Assembly (NCBI RefSeq): GCF_005796205.1
Contig: NZ_VAHN01000009.1
Span: 123,022-187,021 of the forward strand
Direction of reading: 5' to 3'
Origin: Pseudarthrobacter sp. NamE2
GTDB lineage: Bacteria; Actinomycetota; Actinomycetes; Actinomycetales; Micrococcaceae
DNA length: 64,000 nucleotides
Shown: positions 1 to 9,002 of the stretch, in pieces
Position numbering within the stretch: the stretch's first letter is position 1
Layout: the number at the start of each line of letters is the position of its first letter
The notes under the pieces: generated by a model
Told to the model about the DNA's origin: nothing
The model's input: the letters and a program-made list of their open reading frames with translations, nothing else
The model's database searches: none
Position numbers and translations under genes: made by a program

Positions 1-793
1 AGCTCCGCGTGGGCTGCAGAGCCGGCATCGTCCGGAAGGTCCAGGCGGTATTCCTGTGCGAATTCGTTGAGAAGCCGTCGCCGTAGCCGCCGAACAGCGG
101 CAGGACGTCGCCGTCGGGAAGTTCTGCGCCGCCCCAGGCCGTGGCTGCCCAGACGGGTGCGGTCAGGCCGGCGTTGCGGGCGATCTTCTTGAGCTCAGTG
201 ATGTGGTCCGGCTGGTCGTACAGCTCGTTTTCCAGCTGGATGCCGACGACGTTGCTGCCCGGGCCCAGGAGTCCGGCCAGTTCCTCGCCCAGGTAGCCGA
301 ACCAGCGCTTCACGAGTTCCAGGTACGCGGGATCGTTAGTGCGGTGCTGGACCGGAGCCTGCTGGACCCAGTCCGGAAAACCGCCGTTGCGGACCTCGCC
401 GTGGCACCACGGCCCGACGCGCAGGACCACGTCCAGCCCCACCTCGGCACGCAGGCGGACGAACGCTGCAACGTCCAGGCCGTCGTCGAAACTGACCTTG
501 CCCTCCGTGCGCTCATGGTGGATCCAGAAGGTGTAGGTGGCCACCACCATGATGCCGCCGGCCTTTATCAGGCGCAGCCGCTCTTCCCACTTGGCGCGCG
601 GAACCCGGCTGTAGTGCAGTTCGCCCGACACGGGAATTGCAGGTTTCCCGTCCACCTCCATGTAGTGTCTGGTGACGCGGAACCTTTCGTGGCGGTCCGT
701 CGTGTTGCTCATGTCCGGGAAGATCAGGGGTGATTCCCAGGGTTTGTGGACGACACGCAGGGCGGCAGGCGAAGGGCTTGCGGGGTTGGGCAT
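1..793 (-). CDS. Beta-galactosidase, GH35 family (C-terminus outside window)
   Basis: The N-terminal ~240 residues read as a GH35 catalytic barrel: VSGELHYSRVP, then GGIMVVATYTFW, RVGPWCHGE and QLENELYD (QxENE, acid/base Glu). It should hydrolyse terminal beta-galactosides in the cytoplasm; I see no signal peptide. The start is uncertain: ATG at 793, or ATG at 712 giving a protein beginning MSNTTDRHERF. Neither has a clear ribosome binding site. A LacI-type palindrome lies 19-38 bases upstream of 793. After the motif FGGYGDGF, at about plus-strand position 70, the reading frame stops looking like GH35, while the neighbouring frame (beginning NEFAQEYRLDLPDD) looks protein-like, so a frameshift near the window edge is possible. 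Family call is firm, integrity is not. Confidence 0.75.
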   Translation of the reverse strand, partial: MPNPASPSPAALRVVHKPWESPLIFPDMSNTTDRHERFRVTRHYMEVDGKPAIPVSGELHYSRVPRAKWEERLRLIKAGGIMVVATYTFWIHHERTEGKVSFDDGLDVAAFVRLRAEVGLDVVLRVGPWCHGEVRNGGFPDWVQQAPVQHRTNDPAYLELVKRWFGYLGEELAGLLGPGSNVVGIQLENELYDQPDHITELKKIARNAGLTAPVWAATAWGGAELPDGDVLPLFGGYGDGFSTNSHRNTAWTFRTMPALQPTRS

Positions 794-811
794 AGGGCCG
801 AGTATTCCATA

Positions 812-831
812 CTCAGGAAACGTTTTCTGAG
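812..831. promoter_or_regulatory. LacI-family operator upstream of the GH35 gene
   Basis: The 20 bases CTCAGGAAACGTTTTCTGAG form an imperfect inverted repeat centred on AACGTT, the usual core of LacI/GalR operators. It lies just upstream of the GH35 start and before the divergent DUF1992 gene. The cognate regulator is probably outside the window; the LacI gene at 26279-27355 prefers a different core at its own promoter. Confidence 0.6.
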
Positions 832-915
832 GAGCTGCTCAGTGACGCGTTGAAGCATCCAAAAGGCTTCGAAATACTTGAAGAAGGCAGCGGAACCTGG
901 AAGGCGGTGGCACGA

Positions 916-1512
916 ATGGGCAGCGGATCGGAAGAGCTCCGAAAGCGGTTGGAGCACGCCGCCGAGCTTCGGTCCCATCGCGGGGCGGGTATCAGTGCCC
1001 AGGAAGAAGCCGCCCTCGACGCCCTTGACGAGAAGGAGCGGGAGAAGCGCCGCAAGGTGGGCGATGCAGCGAGGGCGGAGTATTTGGTCCGGGATGCCAT
1101 GGCGCAGGGCAAGTTCGACAACCTCAAGTACGCCGGCAAGCCGATCCCGGGGCTGGGCGAATCCTACGACCCGGACTGGTGGGTCAAGGGTTTGCTCCAG
1201 CGCGAGAACGTCAGCGGCCTGGGCCCGCCTGCCATCCTGTTGCGGACCGAGGACGCCGAACTCGACTCCAAGCTCGACGAGCAGTACACGGAGCAGCAGG
1301 TCCGCGAGCTGCTTCAGGACTTCAACCGGCGCGTCATCGACGCCCGCCGGCAGCTGCAGGGCGGCCCGCCCGTAATCACCAAGACCCGCGACGTGGATAA
1401 GGAAGTGGAGCGCTGGCGCCTACGGCGTGCGTCCCGCACGGTCCAGGAGGCGCCGGCGGAGCCGGAGGAACGCCGGACGTTCTGGCAGCGGCTGTGGAAG
1501 GGGACGGGCTAG
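916..1512 (+). CDS. DUF1992 domain protein (DnaJ homologue C28-like)
   Basis: A soluble, charged protein of 198 residues. The conserved DUF1992 block lies at about residues 57-125 (LVRDAMAQGKFDNL, GKPIPG, DPDWWVKGLL), followed by a basic tail. The family has an uncharacterised role; the name comes from similarity to vertebrate DNAJC28, but there is no J domain or HPD motif here. ATG 916 is chosen because GGAAGG precedes it; a TTG at 850 would add 22 residues. The stop codon overlaps that of the convergent acetyltransferase by 4 bases. Confidence 0.75.
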   Translation: MGSGSEELRKRLEHAAELRSHRGAGISAQEEAALDALDEKEREKRRKVGDAARAEYLVRDAMAQGKFDNLKYAGKPIPGLGESYDPDWWVKGLLQRENVSGLGPPAILLRTEDAELDSKLDEQYTEQQVRELLQDFNRRVIDARRQLQGGPPVITKTRDVDKEVERWRLRRASRTVQEAPAEPEERRTFWQRLWKGTG

Positions 1513-2054
1513 GCTGCCGCCCCTGTGAGTTCGAAGAGCTCGCAGAGCATGCTGTAGTAGCGTGCGGTCTGGCCCTGATGCCGCAGACCGATCCGGATGC
1601 ACACCTTCTGGGAGGCGGTGTTGGCCGGGGCTGTCACCGCCACCACCTTGGGCAGGCCGCTTGCGAAAGCGTAGTCAAGGACCGCCCGGCCAGCTCCGCT
1701 GGCGTAGCCGTGGCCCCAGAAGTCGGGGTGGAAATGCCAGCCGATTTCCGTATCTCCCGACGGCTGCAGGGGCGGCGGGCCTGACGCGGGGATGCCTTTC
1801 AGGAGCAGCGTTCCGGCCAGGACCTTTCGGTCCTTGAGCTCGACCGCCCAGATGCCGTCGACGGGGTGATCCATGGCTCGCCAAGTCCGGATCCGTTCCT
1901 CTGCCTGAGCCACGTCCGCCATGACCTGCGGAGAATTTCCAATGAACCGCTGGACTTCCCAGCGGGAGTACAGGTCCAGCACAAACCCGGCGTCCTCCGG
2001 CTCCCATTGCCGGAGGATCAACCGCTCGGTTTCGAGGCTTTTCACACCGTTCAT
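1509..2054 (-). CDS. GNAT family N-acetyltransferase (RimJ/RimL type)
   Basis: This 181-residue protein opens with the typical LETERLILRQWEPEDA strand-loop of RimJ/RimL-like acetyltransferases. The acetyl-CoA pyrophosphate loop is at about residues 115-122 (HGYASGAG), and ANTASQKVC near 143-151 matches the conserved helix end (usually N-x-x-S). It should transfer acetyl from acetyl-CoA to an N-terminal or small-molecule amine; the substrate cannot be read from sequence. It is a single-gene unit converging on the DUF1992 gene, sharing CTAG between the two stop codons. Confidence 0.85.
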   Translation of the reverse strand: MNGVKSLETERLILRQWEPEDAGFVLDLYSRWEVQRFIGNSPQVMADVAQAEERIRTWRAMDHPVDGIWAVELKDRKVLAGTLLLKGIPASGPPPLQPSGDTEIGWHFHPDFWGHGYASGAGRAVLDYAFASGLPKVVAVTAPANTASQKVCIRIGLRHQGQTARYYSMLCELFELTGAAA

Positions 2055-2128
2055 TGTGGCAGAGGCCGTTTTCCACCTAGGACTTTTGGGTGGCGGGAAT
2101 TGTCGGAGGGTGCTGGAAGACTTTGTTC

Positions 2129-3499
2129 ATGGAGGTGTTGTTTGGGGTCGCAGTAGTGGAGGCAGGGCACCATGGTGTACTGTCTCATGCCGCCCCAACC
2201 ATCGCTGATGCCCTGAGGGTTCTGGCTGCTGTGCGCGTGGCGTCTGATGGTCCGGGGATGGTTGATCAGCTGCGGCAGTTTGAGGATGTGAAGGCGTTGG
2301 CGGCGGCGCGGCAGGCCGAGGTCGCAGTGGCTTTTGATCTGCAGCAGCGGTGGGAGCAGGCCGCCGCCGGTGTCCCTGCCGGGGAGCAGGGTGCCGGGGT
2401 GGCTGCGCAGGTTGCGTTGGCGCGGCGGGAGTCCCCGGCGCGGGGCGGGAGGCTGCTGGGCCTGGCCAGGGCCCTGACCGGGATGCCCCGCACGTACGCG
2501 GCGTTCCGGTCCGGGCAGCTGAACGAGTGGCGGACCACGCTGATAGTGAAGGAAACGGCGTGTTTGTCGGTGGAGGACCGGGCCGCGGTGGACGAGGAAC
2601 TCGCCGCCGACACCGGGACCTTCGACGGCGCCGGTGACCGGGCCATCATCTCCGCCGTCAAGGCCGCCGCGTACCGGAGGGATCCGCGGTCGGTGGCGAG
2701 GCGCGCCAGCCACGCGGTGAATGAACGGACGGTGTCGTTGCGGCCGGCGCCGGACACCATGGCGCGCCTAACTGCGCTGCTGCCCGTAGCGCAGGGCGTG
2801 GCCGTCTACGCCGCTCTCACCAAGGAAGCCGACACGCTCCGGGCTGTGGGAGATGGGCGCGGCAAGGGCCAGATCATGGCCGACACCCTCGTCGAAAGAG
2901 CCACCGGCGTAAAGGGCGGGGTCAGCAGCATCGACATCCAGCTCGTCATGACCGACCGCACCTTCCTCCAGGGCGACAGCGAACCGGCCCGCCTGACCGG
3001 CTACGGCACCGTCCCGGCAGCATGGGCCAGAAAAATTGCTGTCGCGGGGCCGGCGGGAGGTGAAGGACTGAAGACCTGGGTCCGGCGGCTCTACACCGCA
3101 CCCGCCACAGGGGATCTTGTCGCGATGGACTCCAAGGCACGGCTCTTTCCGCACGGACTCCGCCGCTTCATCCAGGTCCGGGACGACGTCTGCCGGACCC
3201 CGTACTGTGACGCGCCCATCCGGCACGACGACCACATCATCCCCTGGCGCAAAGACGGGCCCACCAGCGCCGGTAACGGCCAGGGCCTCTGCGAAGCCTG
3301 CAACCACACCAAAGAAACACCATGTTGGTCAGCCAAACCACTCCGTATCCCCGGAACCCGGCACACCGTCCAGCTTAAAACCCCCACCGGCCACACCTAC
3401 ACATCCACCGCGCCACCCCTTCCAGGCGCCCGATGGAGGGTCCCGGCGGCAAAAAAGCCAAGCGTCCAAGTGCTGGGCCGCGCCGGACCAGCGGGTTGA
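2129..3499 (+). CDS. DUF222 domain HNH endonuclease-like protein
   Basis: A 456-residue protein with the N-terminal DUF222 region and a C-terminal HNH nuclease motif: CRTPYC around residue 354, DDHIIPW near 367 and CEACNHTKE near 388-396. Actinobacteria, Arthrobacter in particular, carry many paralogues; their role is unknown, though a mobile or 13E12-repeat-like origin is often suggested. ATG 2129 is used because GGAAGA lies 8 bases upstream; the frame is open further upstream to 2090. No flanking direct repeats or partner genes are visible. Confidence 0.85.
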   Translation: MEVLFGVAVVEAGHHGVLSHAAPTIADALRVLAAVRVASDGPGMVDQLRQFEDVKALAAARQAEVAVAFDLQQRWEQAAAGVPAGEQGAGVAAQVALARRESPARGGRLLGLARALTGMPRTYAAFRSGQLNEWRTTLIVKETACLSVEDRAAVDEELAADTGTFDGAGDRAIISAVKAAAYRRDPRSVARRASHAVNERTVSLRPAPDTMARLTALLPVAQGVAVYAALTKEADTLRAVGDGRGKGQIMADTLVERATGVKGGVSSIDIQLVMTDRTFLQGDSEPARLTGYGTVPAAWARKIAVAGPAGGEGLKTWVRRLYTAPATGDLVAMDSKARLFPHGLRRFIQVRDDVCRTPYCDAPIRHDDHIIPWRKDGPTSAGNGQGLCEACNHTKETPCWSAKPLRIPGTRHTVQLKTPTGHTYTSTAPPLPGARWRVPAAKKPSVQVLGRAGPAG

Positions 3500-3532
3500 T
3501 CGGAAAACGGCCCAGGGTAGATGCCTGGATTA

Positions 3533-5707
3533 CTAGGGCTTCGGCGGCGTCGGGTTCGGGCCGATCATGGACGGGGGAGGACCCGGGAAGGGTGCAGCCG
3601 GGTACAGGGGCGCCACGTTCACCATGTAGTTGGCCCACTGCGGCCCGGCGATCATGTAGCCGTCGAGGCGGGGGTAGAACGTGCCGTTGATGGTGACATT
3701 CTGGCCCGACCGCTGCTGGCTCTCCAGCGCGTCACCAAAGAACGACGCGGTGGCCAGTCCGGTGGTGTAGCCAACAATCCAGGTGGCGCCGTTGTTATTT
3801 GACGTACCGGTCTTGGCAGCCGTTGGCACCTTGTCGTGGACCTTGGGGTTGATCCAGAAACCCGAACCCCTCACCAGGACATCCTGCAGGACGTTATTGA
3901 CGCCGCGTGCCACGTCCGGCTTCACGGCATCCCTGCACTCCACGGGCTGGCCTGGCAGCTTTCCGCCATTAGCGTCGGTAACGTCCACAATGGCGATTGG
4001 GGTGCAGTAACGGCCGTCGTTCGCAAAGGTGGCGAAAGCGTTGGCCATGTGCAGCGGAGCCACGTTGGTGGCTCCCAGCAGGTTACCCAGCTGGTGCATG
4101 TTGATCGGGGAGCCGTCATGCCCGTTGTGCAGCCCCACTGCATCGACCATCTTCTGGATGCCGCAAAAATCCAGCTGTGTTGCCGAGGCGAAGGTGGCGG
4201 TATTGATGGAGTTGTACAGGCCGTAGTTGATGGGCATCTTCCGGTAGAAGCCCTCCTCGGCGTTCTGCAGGTCGTCAGCAGCGCCGAGCTCGGGGTTGTT
4301 CTGCGCCGTGCTGTAAGCGCCCAGGACCCTTCCGCAGCTTGACCGCCACGGGAACCCCAGCGGGTAGACACGCTGGGACGCGTCCACTTCCGCGGTCAGG
4401 GGCTTGCCCTCGTTCAGCCACTGGGCAAAGGTAAACGGCTTCATGGTGGACCCGGTCTGGAATCCGCCCGCCCCGTTCAGGTTGTTACCCTGGGGATCCT
4501 TGGCATCCACGTTGAAGTTCAGGTGCGTATCGAACTTGCCCGGTTGCGGCAGGAAGACAGTGTTTTGGGCCATCGCCAGGATCTTGCCGGTCCCGGGCTG
4601 CACCGTCACCAGGGCAGCACCCCACCGGTCGGGGTTCGGTCCGGCGGTCCCGTCCACCTGCGACTGGGCCGCAGCCTGGAGCCTGCTGTCCAGGGTGGTC
4701 ACAATGGTGAGCCCGCCGCGGTACAGCCGCCGCTCGCGTTCGGTCTGGTTCGGCCCGTACGCCGGGTTGTTCAGGATGAGGTGTGAGATGTAGTCGCAGA
4801 AGTACGGCGCCATGTCGGCATTGGCACAGCCCTGCCCCTCCGGATTGATCTTCAGCTCGATGGGCGTGGCCACCGCCTGGTCGTGCTCCGCCTGGTTGAT
4901 CTTGCCGAGGCGCAGCATCTCGCCGAGCACCTGATTGCGCCGGGTCATGGAGTTGTCCGGGTTGATTGCGGGGTTGTAGAACGTGGGGCTGTTGACCAGC
5001 CCGGCCAGCAGGGCTGCCTGGGGCAGCGTAAGGTCCTTGGCGGTGCTGCTGAAGAAGTAGCGCGCGGCGGCCTCCACACCGTAGGCGTCGCTGTTGAAGA
5101 ACACGATGTTCAGGTAGCCCTCGAGGATCTGTTCCTTGCTGAACTTCTTCTCCAGCTCCAGGGCGAGCTTCATCTCGCGCAGCTTGTCGCCGATGTCCTT
5201 TTGCCCGCTGAGGATCACCTCATCCGGGCGGTCCTGCGACACGCGGGCCTCATTGATGACGTTGGTGACGTACTGCTGGGTGATGGTGGAAGCGCCCTGC
5301 TGCTCACCCCTGGTCAGGTTGGTAATGAGGGCGCGGACAATGCCTTGGGGATCCACCCCGGCATGATCGTAGAACCTGCTGTCCTCGATCGCGATGACCG
5401 CGTCCTTGATATAGGGCGACATCTGGTCCAAGGGCACCCGCACGCGGTTTTCTGCATAGAAAGTGGCGATGGTCTGCCCGTCGGCCGTCAGCACCTTGGT
5501 GGATTGCGACGGCGGCTGCACGGTCAGTTCTTCCGGCAGGCCTTCGAAAAAGCCTATGGAGTTTTTGACGCCCAGTCCCGCGGCAGCCACTGCCGGGACC
5601 ACAAGTCCGGCGGCCAGGATTCCGCACGCGATACTCGCGGCCAGGAATCCCAGAAGTCGTCCCACACTGGCGCTTAAACCGCGCCTGCGCTTCCTTTTCT
5701 TCGCCAT
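3533..5707 (-). CDS. Class A penicillin-binding protein (transglycosylase/transpeptidase)
   Basis: A bifunctional peptidoglycan synthase of 724 residues anchored by one N-terminal membrane helix (about residues 15-45) after a very basic cytoplasmic start (MAKKRKRRRG). The glycosyltransferase domain has EDSRFYDHAG near residues 107-116 and the GASTITQQ loop. The transpeptidase domain shows all three active-site motifs: STMK near 420, SIN near 500 and KTGT near 630. The proline-rich tail is short and no PASTA domain is present. It is transcribed away from the PadR gene, so the palindrome between them may control both. Probably one of several PonA-like enzymes in this organism. Confidence 0.93.
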   Translation of the reverse strand: MAKKRKRRRGLSASVGRLLGFLAASIACGILAAGLVVPAVAAAGLGVKNSIGFFEGLPEELTVQPPSQSTKVLTADGQTIATFYAENRVRVPLDQMSPYIKDAVIAIEDSRFYDHAGVDPQGIVRALITNLTRGEQQGASTITQQYVTNVINEARVSQDRPDEVILSGQKDIGDKLREMKLALELEKKFSKEQILEGYLNIVFFNSDAYGVEAAARYFFSSTAKDLTLPQAALLAGLVNSPTFYNPAINPDNSMTRRNQVLGEMLRLGKINQAEHDQAVATPIELKINPEGQGCANADMAPYFCDYISHLILNNPAYGPNQTERERRLYRGGLTIVTTLDSRLQAAAQSQVDGTAGPNPDRWGAALVTVQPGTGKILAMAQNTVFLPQPGKFDTHLNFNVDAKDPQGNNLNGAGGFQTGSTMKPFTFAQWLNEGKPLTAEVDASQRVYPLGFPWRSSCGRVLGAYSTAQNNPELGAADDLQNAEEGFYRKMPINYGLYNSINTATFASATQLDFCGIQKMVDAVGLHNGHDGSPINMHQLGNLLGATNVAPLHMANAFATFANDGRYCTPIAIVDVTDANGGKLPGQPVECRDAVKPDVARGVNNVLQDVLVRGSGFWINPKVHDKVPTAAKTGTSNNNGATWIVGYTTGLATASFFGDALESQQRSGQNVTINGTFYPRLDGYMIAGPQWANYMVNVAPLYPAAPFPGPPPSMIGPNPTPPKP

Positions 5708-5811
5708 GCATCAGCCCTCGGGAGCTTGGAGGTGTGAAAAGAATACGTCCACGCCGGAGGGTGTTCCAGAGCCTGCCAGGTCAGGATTTGGTCACGCTTC
5801 CACTTTGACCC

Positions 5812-5845
5812 AGCGATACTTAACGACATATCGTTAAATATCGCT
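5812..5845. promoter_or_regulatory. 34-nt palindrome, probable PadR operator
   Basis: Two 15-base arms (AGCGATACTTAACGA and TCGTTAAATATCGCT) match at 14 of 15 positions around a 4-base spacer. It lies 44 bases upstream of the PadR start and about 105 bases upstream of the divergent penicillin-binding protein start. Autoregulation through such AT-rich dyads is usual for PadR repressors; control of the neighbouring gene is inference. Confidence 0.7.
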
Positions 5846-5888
5846 GAAGGGTCGGCGTAATGATTCCTGATGAAAGGACGATGCCGCC

Positions 5889-6467
5889 ATGCGAGGCATA
5901 TCTGACGAAAAATTCCCAAGCCCCGAGTTCGGCAGGGGCAAATTCCAGCGCGGCAGAGGGCGCAGGGGACCGCACGGGCACCGGGGCGGAGGGTTTGGTC
6001 CTGGTTTCGGACCCGGGTTCGGCCGTGGCGGGAGGCGTGCCAACCGCGGTGATGTCCGCGCTGCAATCCTCTCGCTCCTGGCCGAAACGCCGTCGAATGG
6101 TTACGGATTGATCAAGACCATCGCTGAAAAGACTGACGGTGCGTGGCGGCCGAGTCCCGGTTCCATCTACCCCACCCTGCAGCAGCTTGTGGATGAAGGC
6201 CTGATCGAGGCACTGAGCGATGGCCGCGGCACCGGGTTCGCGTTGACGGATGCAGGCAGGGCCTACGTGGCGGAGCACGCCGAGGACATGGAGAACGCCT
6301 GGAACGCGGGTCCGGACAGCTCGGACCGGGATTTCCACCAGAGCATCGGCAAGCTCATGGGGGTCATCCACCAGTTCCGTAGCGGCGTTACCGAGGAGCA
6401 GCGCGCGGCGGCCATCGAAAAGCTTGATGAAACCCGCCGCGCCCTGTACAAGATCCTTGCGGACTAG
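5889..6467 (+). CDS. PadR family transcriptional regulator
   Basis: A 192-residue repressor. Residues 1-50 are an unusual Gly/Arg/Phe-rich disordered tail (GRGRRGPHGHRGG, repeated FGPG). The winged helix follows at about 55-125 (AAILSLLAETPSNGYGLI, then GSIYPTLQQLVDEGLI), and the C-terminal helix (residues 140-190) is the PadR dimerisation arm. Arg-rich tails like this are common in actinobacterial PadR proteins and may add non-specific DNA binding. AAAGGA ends 10 bases before the ATG. Ligand and regulon are unknown; the upstream palindrome suggests autoregulation. Confidence 0.9.
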   Translation: MRGISDEKFPSPEFGRGKFQRGRGRRGPHGHRGGGFGPGFGPGFGRGGRRANRGDVRAAILSLLAETPSNGYGLIKTIAEKTDGAWRPSPGSIYPTLQQLVDEGLIEALSDGRGTGFALTDAGRAYVAEHAEDMENAWNAGPDSSDRDFHQSIGKLMGVIHQFRSGVTEEQRAAAIEKLDETRRALYKILAD

Positions 6468-6493
6468 CCCGGCGGTACCTGACGGCGCAGCCG

Positions 6494-7816
6494 TTACGCG
6501 AAGGAATCCTCCTTGGCCGGCCGCTCTGCAGCACCGTGGGGAGCACCGGGAAGGGTGGCCGGGCCCCGCCGCAGCGGATTGAAGCCGGAACCGGTCTCGC
6601 CAAAGGCGTAGGCGCTCTCGGCATGCTCGGACAGGTCCACACCTGCGGTCTCGGCCTCGTGGCTGACCCTGAATCCGACGGTCTTGTTGATGACCCGCCC
6701 GATCACCAGGGTTCCCAGCCCGGAAAGCAGCAGGGTGATGACCACGGCCGCCGTCTGTGCGATGAGCTGCTGGGGGCCGCCGCCGTAAAACAGGCCGCCG
6801 CCCTGGCCGTCAACAGGGAGGGCGATGAAACCGAGCGCCAGGGTGCCGATGAGACCGGCACCCAGATGGACTCCCACCACATCCAGCGAGTCGTCCAGCC
6901 CAAACCGGTACTTTAGGTCAACAAAAACGGCGCAGGCAGCACCCGCCACCAGGCCCAGGCCGATTGCGGCCACCGGGCTGATATTGGCGCAGGACGGGGT
7001 GACGGCCACCAGTCCGGCCACCACGCCGGACGCAGCTCCCAGGGATGTGGGGTGGCCGTGCCGGACTTTCTCCGTGACCAGCCAACTCAGCATTGCAGCC
7101 GCCGGAGTCACCAGGGTGTTTACCCATATGAGGCCTGCCTGCTCGGCCGTAGTGGCGGCGCCGCCATTGAAGCCGAACCAGCCAAACCAGAGGATGGCGG
7201 CACCCAGCATGATGACAGGAACATTGTGGGGGCGGTGGTTGGGGTCCTTGGCAAAGCCGTGCCGCTGACCCACGATGAGGGCAAGAACCAGTGCCGCAGT
7301 TCCGGAGCTGATTTCCACCACGGCACCGCCGGCGAAGTCGATCACCTGGCCAAAAACAGCGGTGACGGCGCCGCCTGCGCTCATCAGGCCCCCGCCCCAG
7401 ACCATGTAGGCCAGCGGGCAATAAACCACCGTGACCCACACCGGCACGAACAGGGCCCACGCACCGAACTTTGCCCGGTCCGCGATGGCGCCGCTGATCA
7501 GTGCAACGGTGATGATCGCAAACGTGGCGCTGTACCCCGCCTTGATCAGGTCCGGGGAACCCATCAGGTTCTGCAGCCCAAAGCTGGCAAAGGGGTTGCC
7601 GAAAATGTCGAGCACGCCCTCACCGGTGGTCATGGAGTAACCCCACAGCACCCAGACCACTCCCACGATGCCGGCCGAAATGAAGCTCATCATGATCATG
7701 TTGAGGGCGGCCTTGGCGCGCGTCATTCCGCCATAAAAGAGGCCGAGCCCGGGCGTCATCAACAAAACCATCGCGGCTGAAATCATGAGCCAGACGTGTT
7801 GGGCGGTGATCTCCAC
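6494..7816 (-). CDS. amt: Ammonium transporter (Amt family)
   Basis: A polytopic membrane protein of 440 residues with the Amt signatures GLGLFYGGMTR near the N-terminus, GGAVVEISSGTAALV and WFGWFGFNGG, and conserved pore His residues in later helices; about 11 membrane segments. It conducts ammonium across the cytoplasmic membrane. GTG 7816 is preferred because GAAGGGA lies about 7 bases upstream; ATG codons at 7834 and 7882 have no such site. The cytoplasmic tail of about 50 residues is unremarkable. No GlnK/GlnB gene follows, unlike in many amt operons. Two GlnR-like boxes lie upstream. Confidence 0.93.
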   Translation of the reverse strand: MEITAQHVWLMISAAMVLLMTPGLGLFYGGMTRAKAALNMIMMSFISAGIVGVVWVLWGYSMTTGEGVLDIFGNPFASFGLQNLMGSPDLIKAGYSATFAIITVALISGAIADRAKFGAWALFVPVWVTVVYCPLAYMVWGGGLMSAGGAVTAVFGQVIDFAGGAVVEISSGTAALVLALIVGQRHGFAKDPNHRPHNVPVIMLGAAILWFGWFGFNGGAATTAEQAGLIWVNTLVTPAAAMLSWLVTEKVRHGHPTSLGAASGVVAGLVAVTPSCANISPVAAIGLGLVAGAACAVFVDLKYRFGLDDSLDVVGVHLGAGLIGTLALGFIALPVDGQGGGLFYGGGPQQLIAQTAAVVITLLLSGLGTLVIGRVINKTVGFRVSHEAETAGVDLSEHAESAYAFGETGSGFNPLRRGPATLPGAPHGAAERPAKEDSFA

Positions 7817-7918
7817 GGGCGCATCCCTTCGCATGTGAGCTTGGATAGGGCGCTGACCGCCCGGCTTTCCCCCGGCGTCCATCTTTGACGGCCCGTGTTT
7901 CCGTTACCGCCCGCCCAA

Positions 7919-7934
7919 GTTGCGGTGGCGTTAC
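7919..7934 (-). promoter_or_regulatory. GlnR-like box upstream of amt
   Basis: On the minus strand this reads GTAAC-N6-GCAAC, matching the actinobacterial GlnR consensus GTnAC-N6-GaAAC at 9 of 10 defined positions. It is about 105 bases upstream of the amt start. Nitrogen-responsive activation of amt by GlnR is known in other actinobacteria; binding here is inference. Confidence 0.4.
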
Positions 7935-7971
7935 ACAAACCGCCCGTTCGTGAAGTTCGCATGTCGGGTAT

Positions 7972-7987
7972 GTTTCCGGCAAGTAAA
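7972..7987 (-). promoter_or_regulatory. Second GlnR-like box upstream of amt
   Basis: On the minus strand this reads TTTAC-N6-GAAAC, again 9 of 10 defined positions of the GlnR consensus. With the box at 7919-7934 it would form the paired arrangement usual for GlnR promoters, though the 53-base offset is longer than the classical 22-base phasing. Confidence 0.4.
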
Positions 7988-8149
7988 CGTGTTCCAATGC
8001 CGCCGCGCCCGCGCTCGACGGGAATGCCTCTTGTTACCGTGCCAGCCGGGATGACTGCTCCCGCTCAAGGTGAGGCGCAGTCGTCGTGCGCACTTCCGTG
8101 AACGTTTCCTGCCCATGAACGCAACCTCACGTTCGACGGCATAGATAGT

Positions 8150-8182
8150 GACGGCGCGCGGCACAAAGTGCCGCACGCCGTC
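8150..8182 (-). terminator. Strong stem-loop after the nitrilase-family gene
   Basis: Arms GACGGCGCGCGGCAC and GTGCCGCACGCCGTC pair at 14 of 15 positions around an AAA loop, directly after the stop codon of the minus-strand amidase gene. There is no U-tract, so it is a terminator-like or mRNA-stabilising hairpin. The rest of the 7817-8183 gap holds the GlnR-like boxes and no gene that I can support. Confidence 0.6.
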
Positions 8183-8183
8183 G

Positions 8184-9002
8184 TCAGTGTTGCCCAGGGG
8201 CTGAGACCTGGAACTGCCGGGCGTTGGCCAGCACCGGAAGCTTGGCGCGGACCTCTTCAACAGCTGCTGGATCGATGTCCACGACGACGAGTTCCGGCTT
8301 CCCGCCCAGCGCTGCCAGGGTGGAACCCAGCGGCGAGACCACGGCGCTGTGCCCGATGCCGGTGGGAGCCGTGCCGGCAGGAGCCGCACCGATGGTTTCG
8401 GGATCACCCTGGCCGCAGGCAACCACGAACGTGGTGCTGTCCAGGGCGCGGGCCCGGACCAGCAGGTCCCACTGCTCGGCCTTGCCTTCACCGGCACCCC
8501 ATGAAGCGCACACGATGTTGACGTGGGCACCCGCGCTGGCATTGGCGGCGAACAGCGCCGGGAACCGGACGTCATAGCAGGTGGCCAGGCCGAAGACCGT
8601 GCCGTTGACCTCAAAGGTGACCGGCTTCTCGCCCGGATCCACCGTTTTGGACTCGGTAAACCCGAAGGCGTCGAACAGGTGCACCTTGTCATAGGAGGTG
8701 TCAACGCCGGGTCCGGTCACCAGCAGGGTGTTCCGGACACGCCCGTCCTTTCCTGGCGTGAACATCCCGGCTACGATCGCAATGTCGAGTTCCCTGGCGA
8801 TCTCCCTGACCTTTTCGGCCCATGGGCCGTCCAGCGGCTCTGCGATATCGGTGAGGGAGTGGCCGAACGCGCGCATTGCCGCTTCCGGAAAGACCACCAG
8901 CTCAGCGCCGGCCGCCTTGCCCTGCGTGGCGTAGTCCCGGATCAGTTCGAGGTTGGCTGCGGGGTCCGCGCTGCTGATGATTTGGGCGACTGCAAGACGC
9001 AT
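8184..9002 (-). CDS. Carbon-nitrogen hydrolase (nitrilase superfamily)
   Basis: A 272-residue cytoplasmic amidase with the catalytic triad in standard context: Glu40 (VVFPEAAM), Lys106 (YDKVHLFD) and Cys142 (ATCYDVRFP). The phrase AVAQI at the start and the size fit the Nit/deaminated-glutathione amidase branch, which removes an amide from omega-amides; omega-amidase-type activity is equally possible. It stands alone, between small genes with no metabolic link. A strong hairpin follows the stop codon. Confidence 0.88.
   Translation of the reverse strand: MRLAVAQIISSADPAANLELIRDYATQGKAAGAELVVFPEAAMRAFGHSLTDIAEPLDGPWAEKVREIARELDIAIVAGMFTPGKDGRVRNTLLVTGPGVDTSYDKVHLFDAFGFTESKTVDPGEKPVTFEVNGTVFGLATCYDVRFPALFAANASAGAHVNIVCASWGAGEGKAEQWDLLVRARALDSTTFVVACGQGDPETIGAAPAGTAPTGIGHSAVVSPLGSTLAALGGKPELVVVDIDPAAVEEVRAKLPVLANARQFQVSAPGQH

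Noticed and set aside
2129..3499. Mobile element carrying the DUF222-HNH gene
   Set aside because: No terminal repeats, target duplications, reverse transcriptase or group II intron core seen; treated as a chromosomal gene family member.
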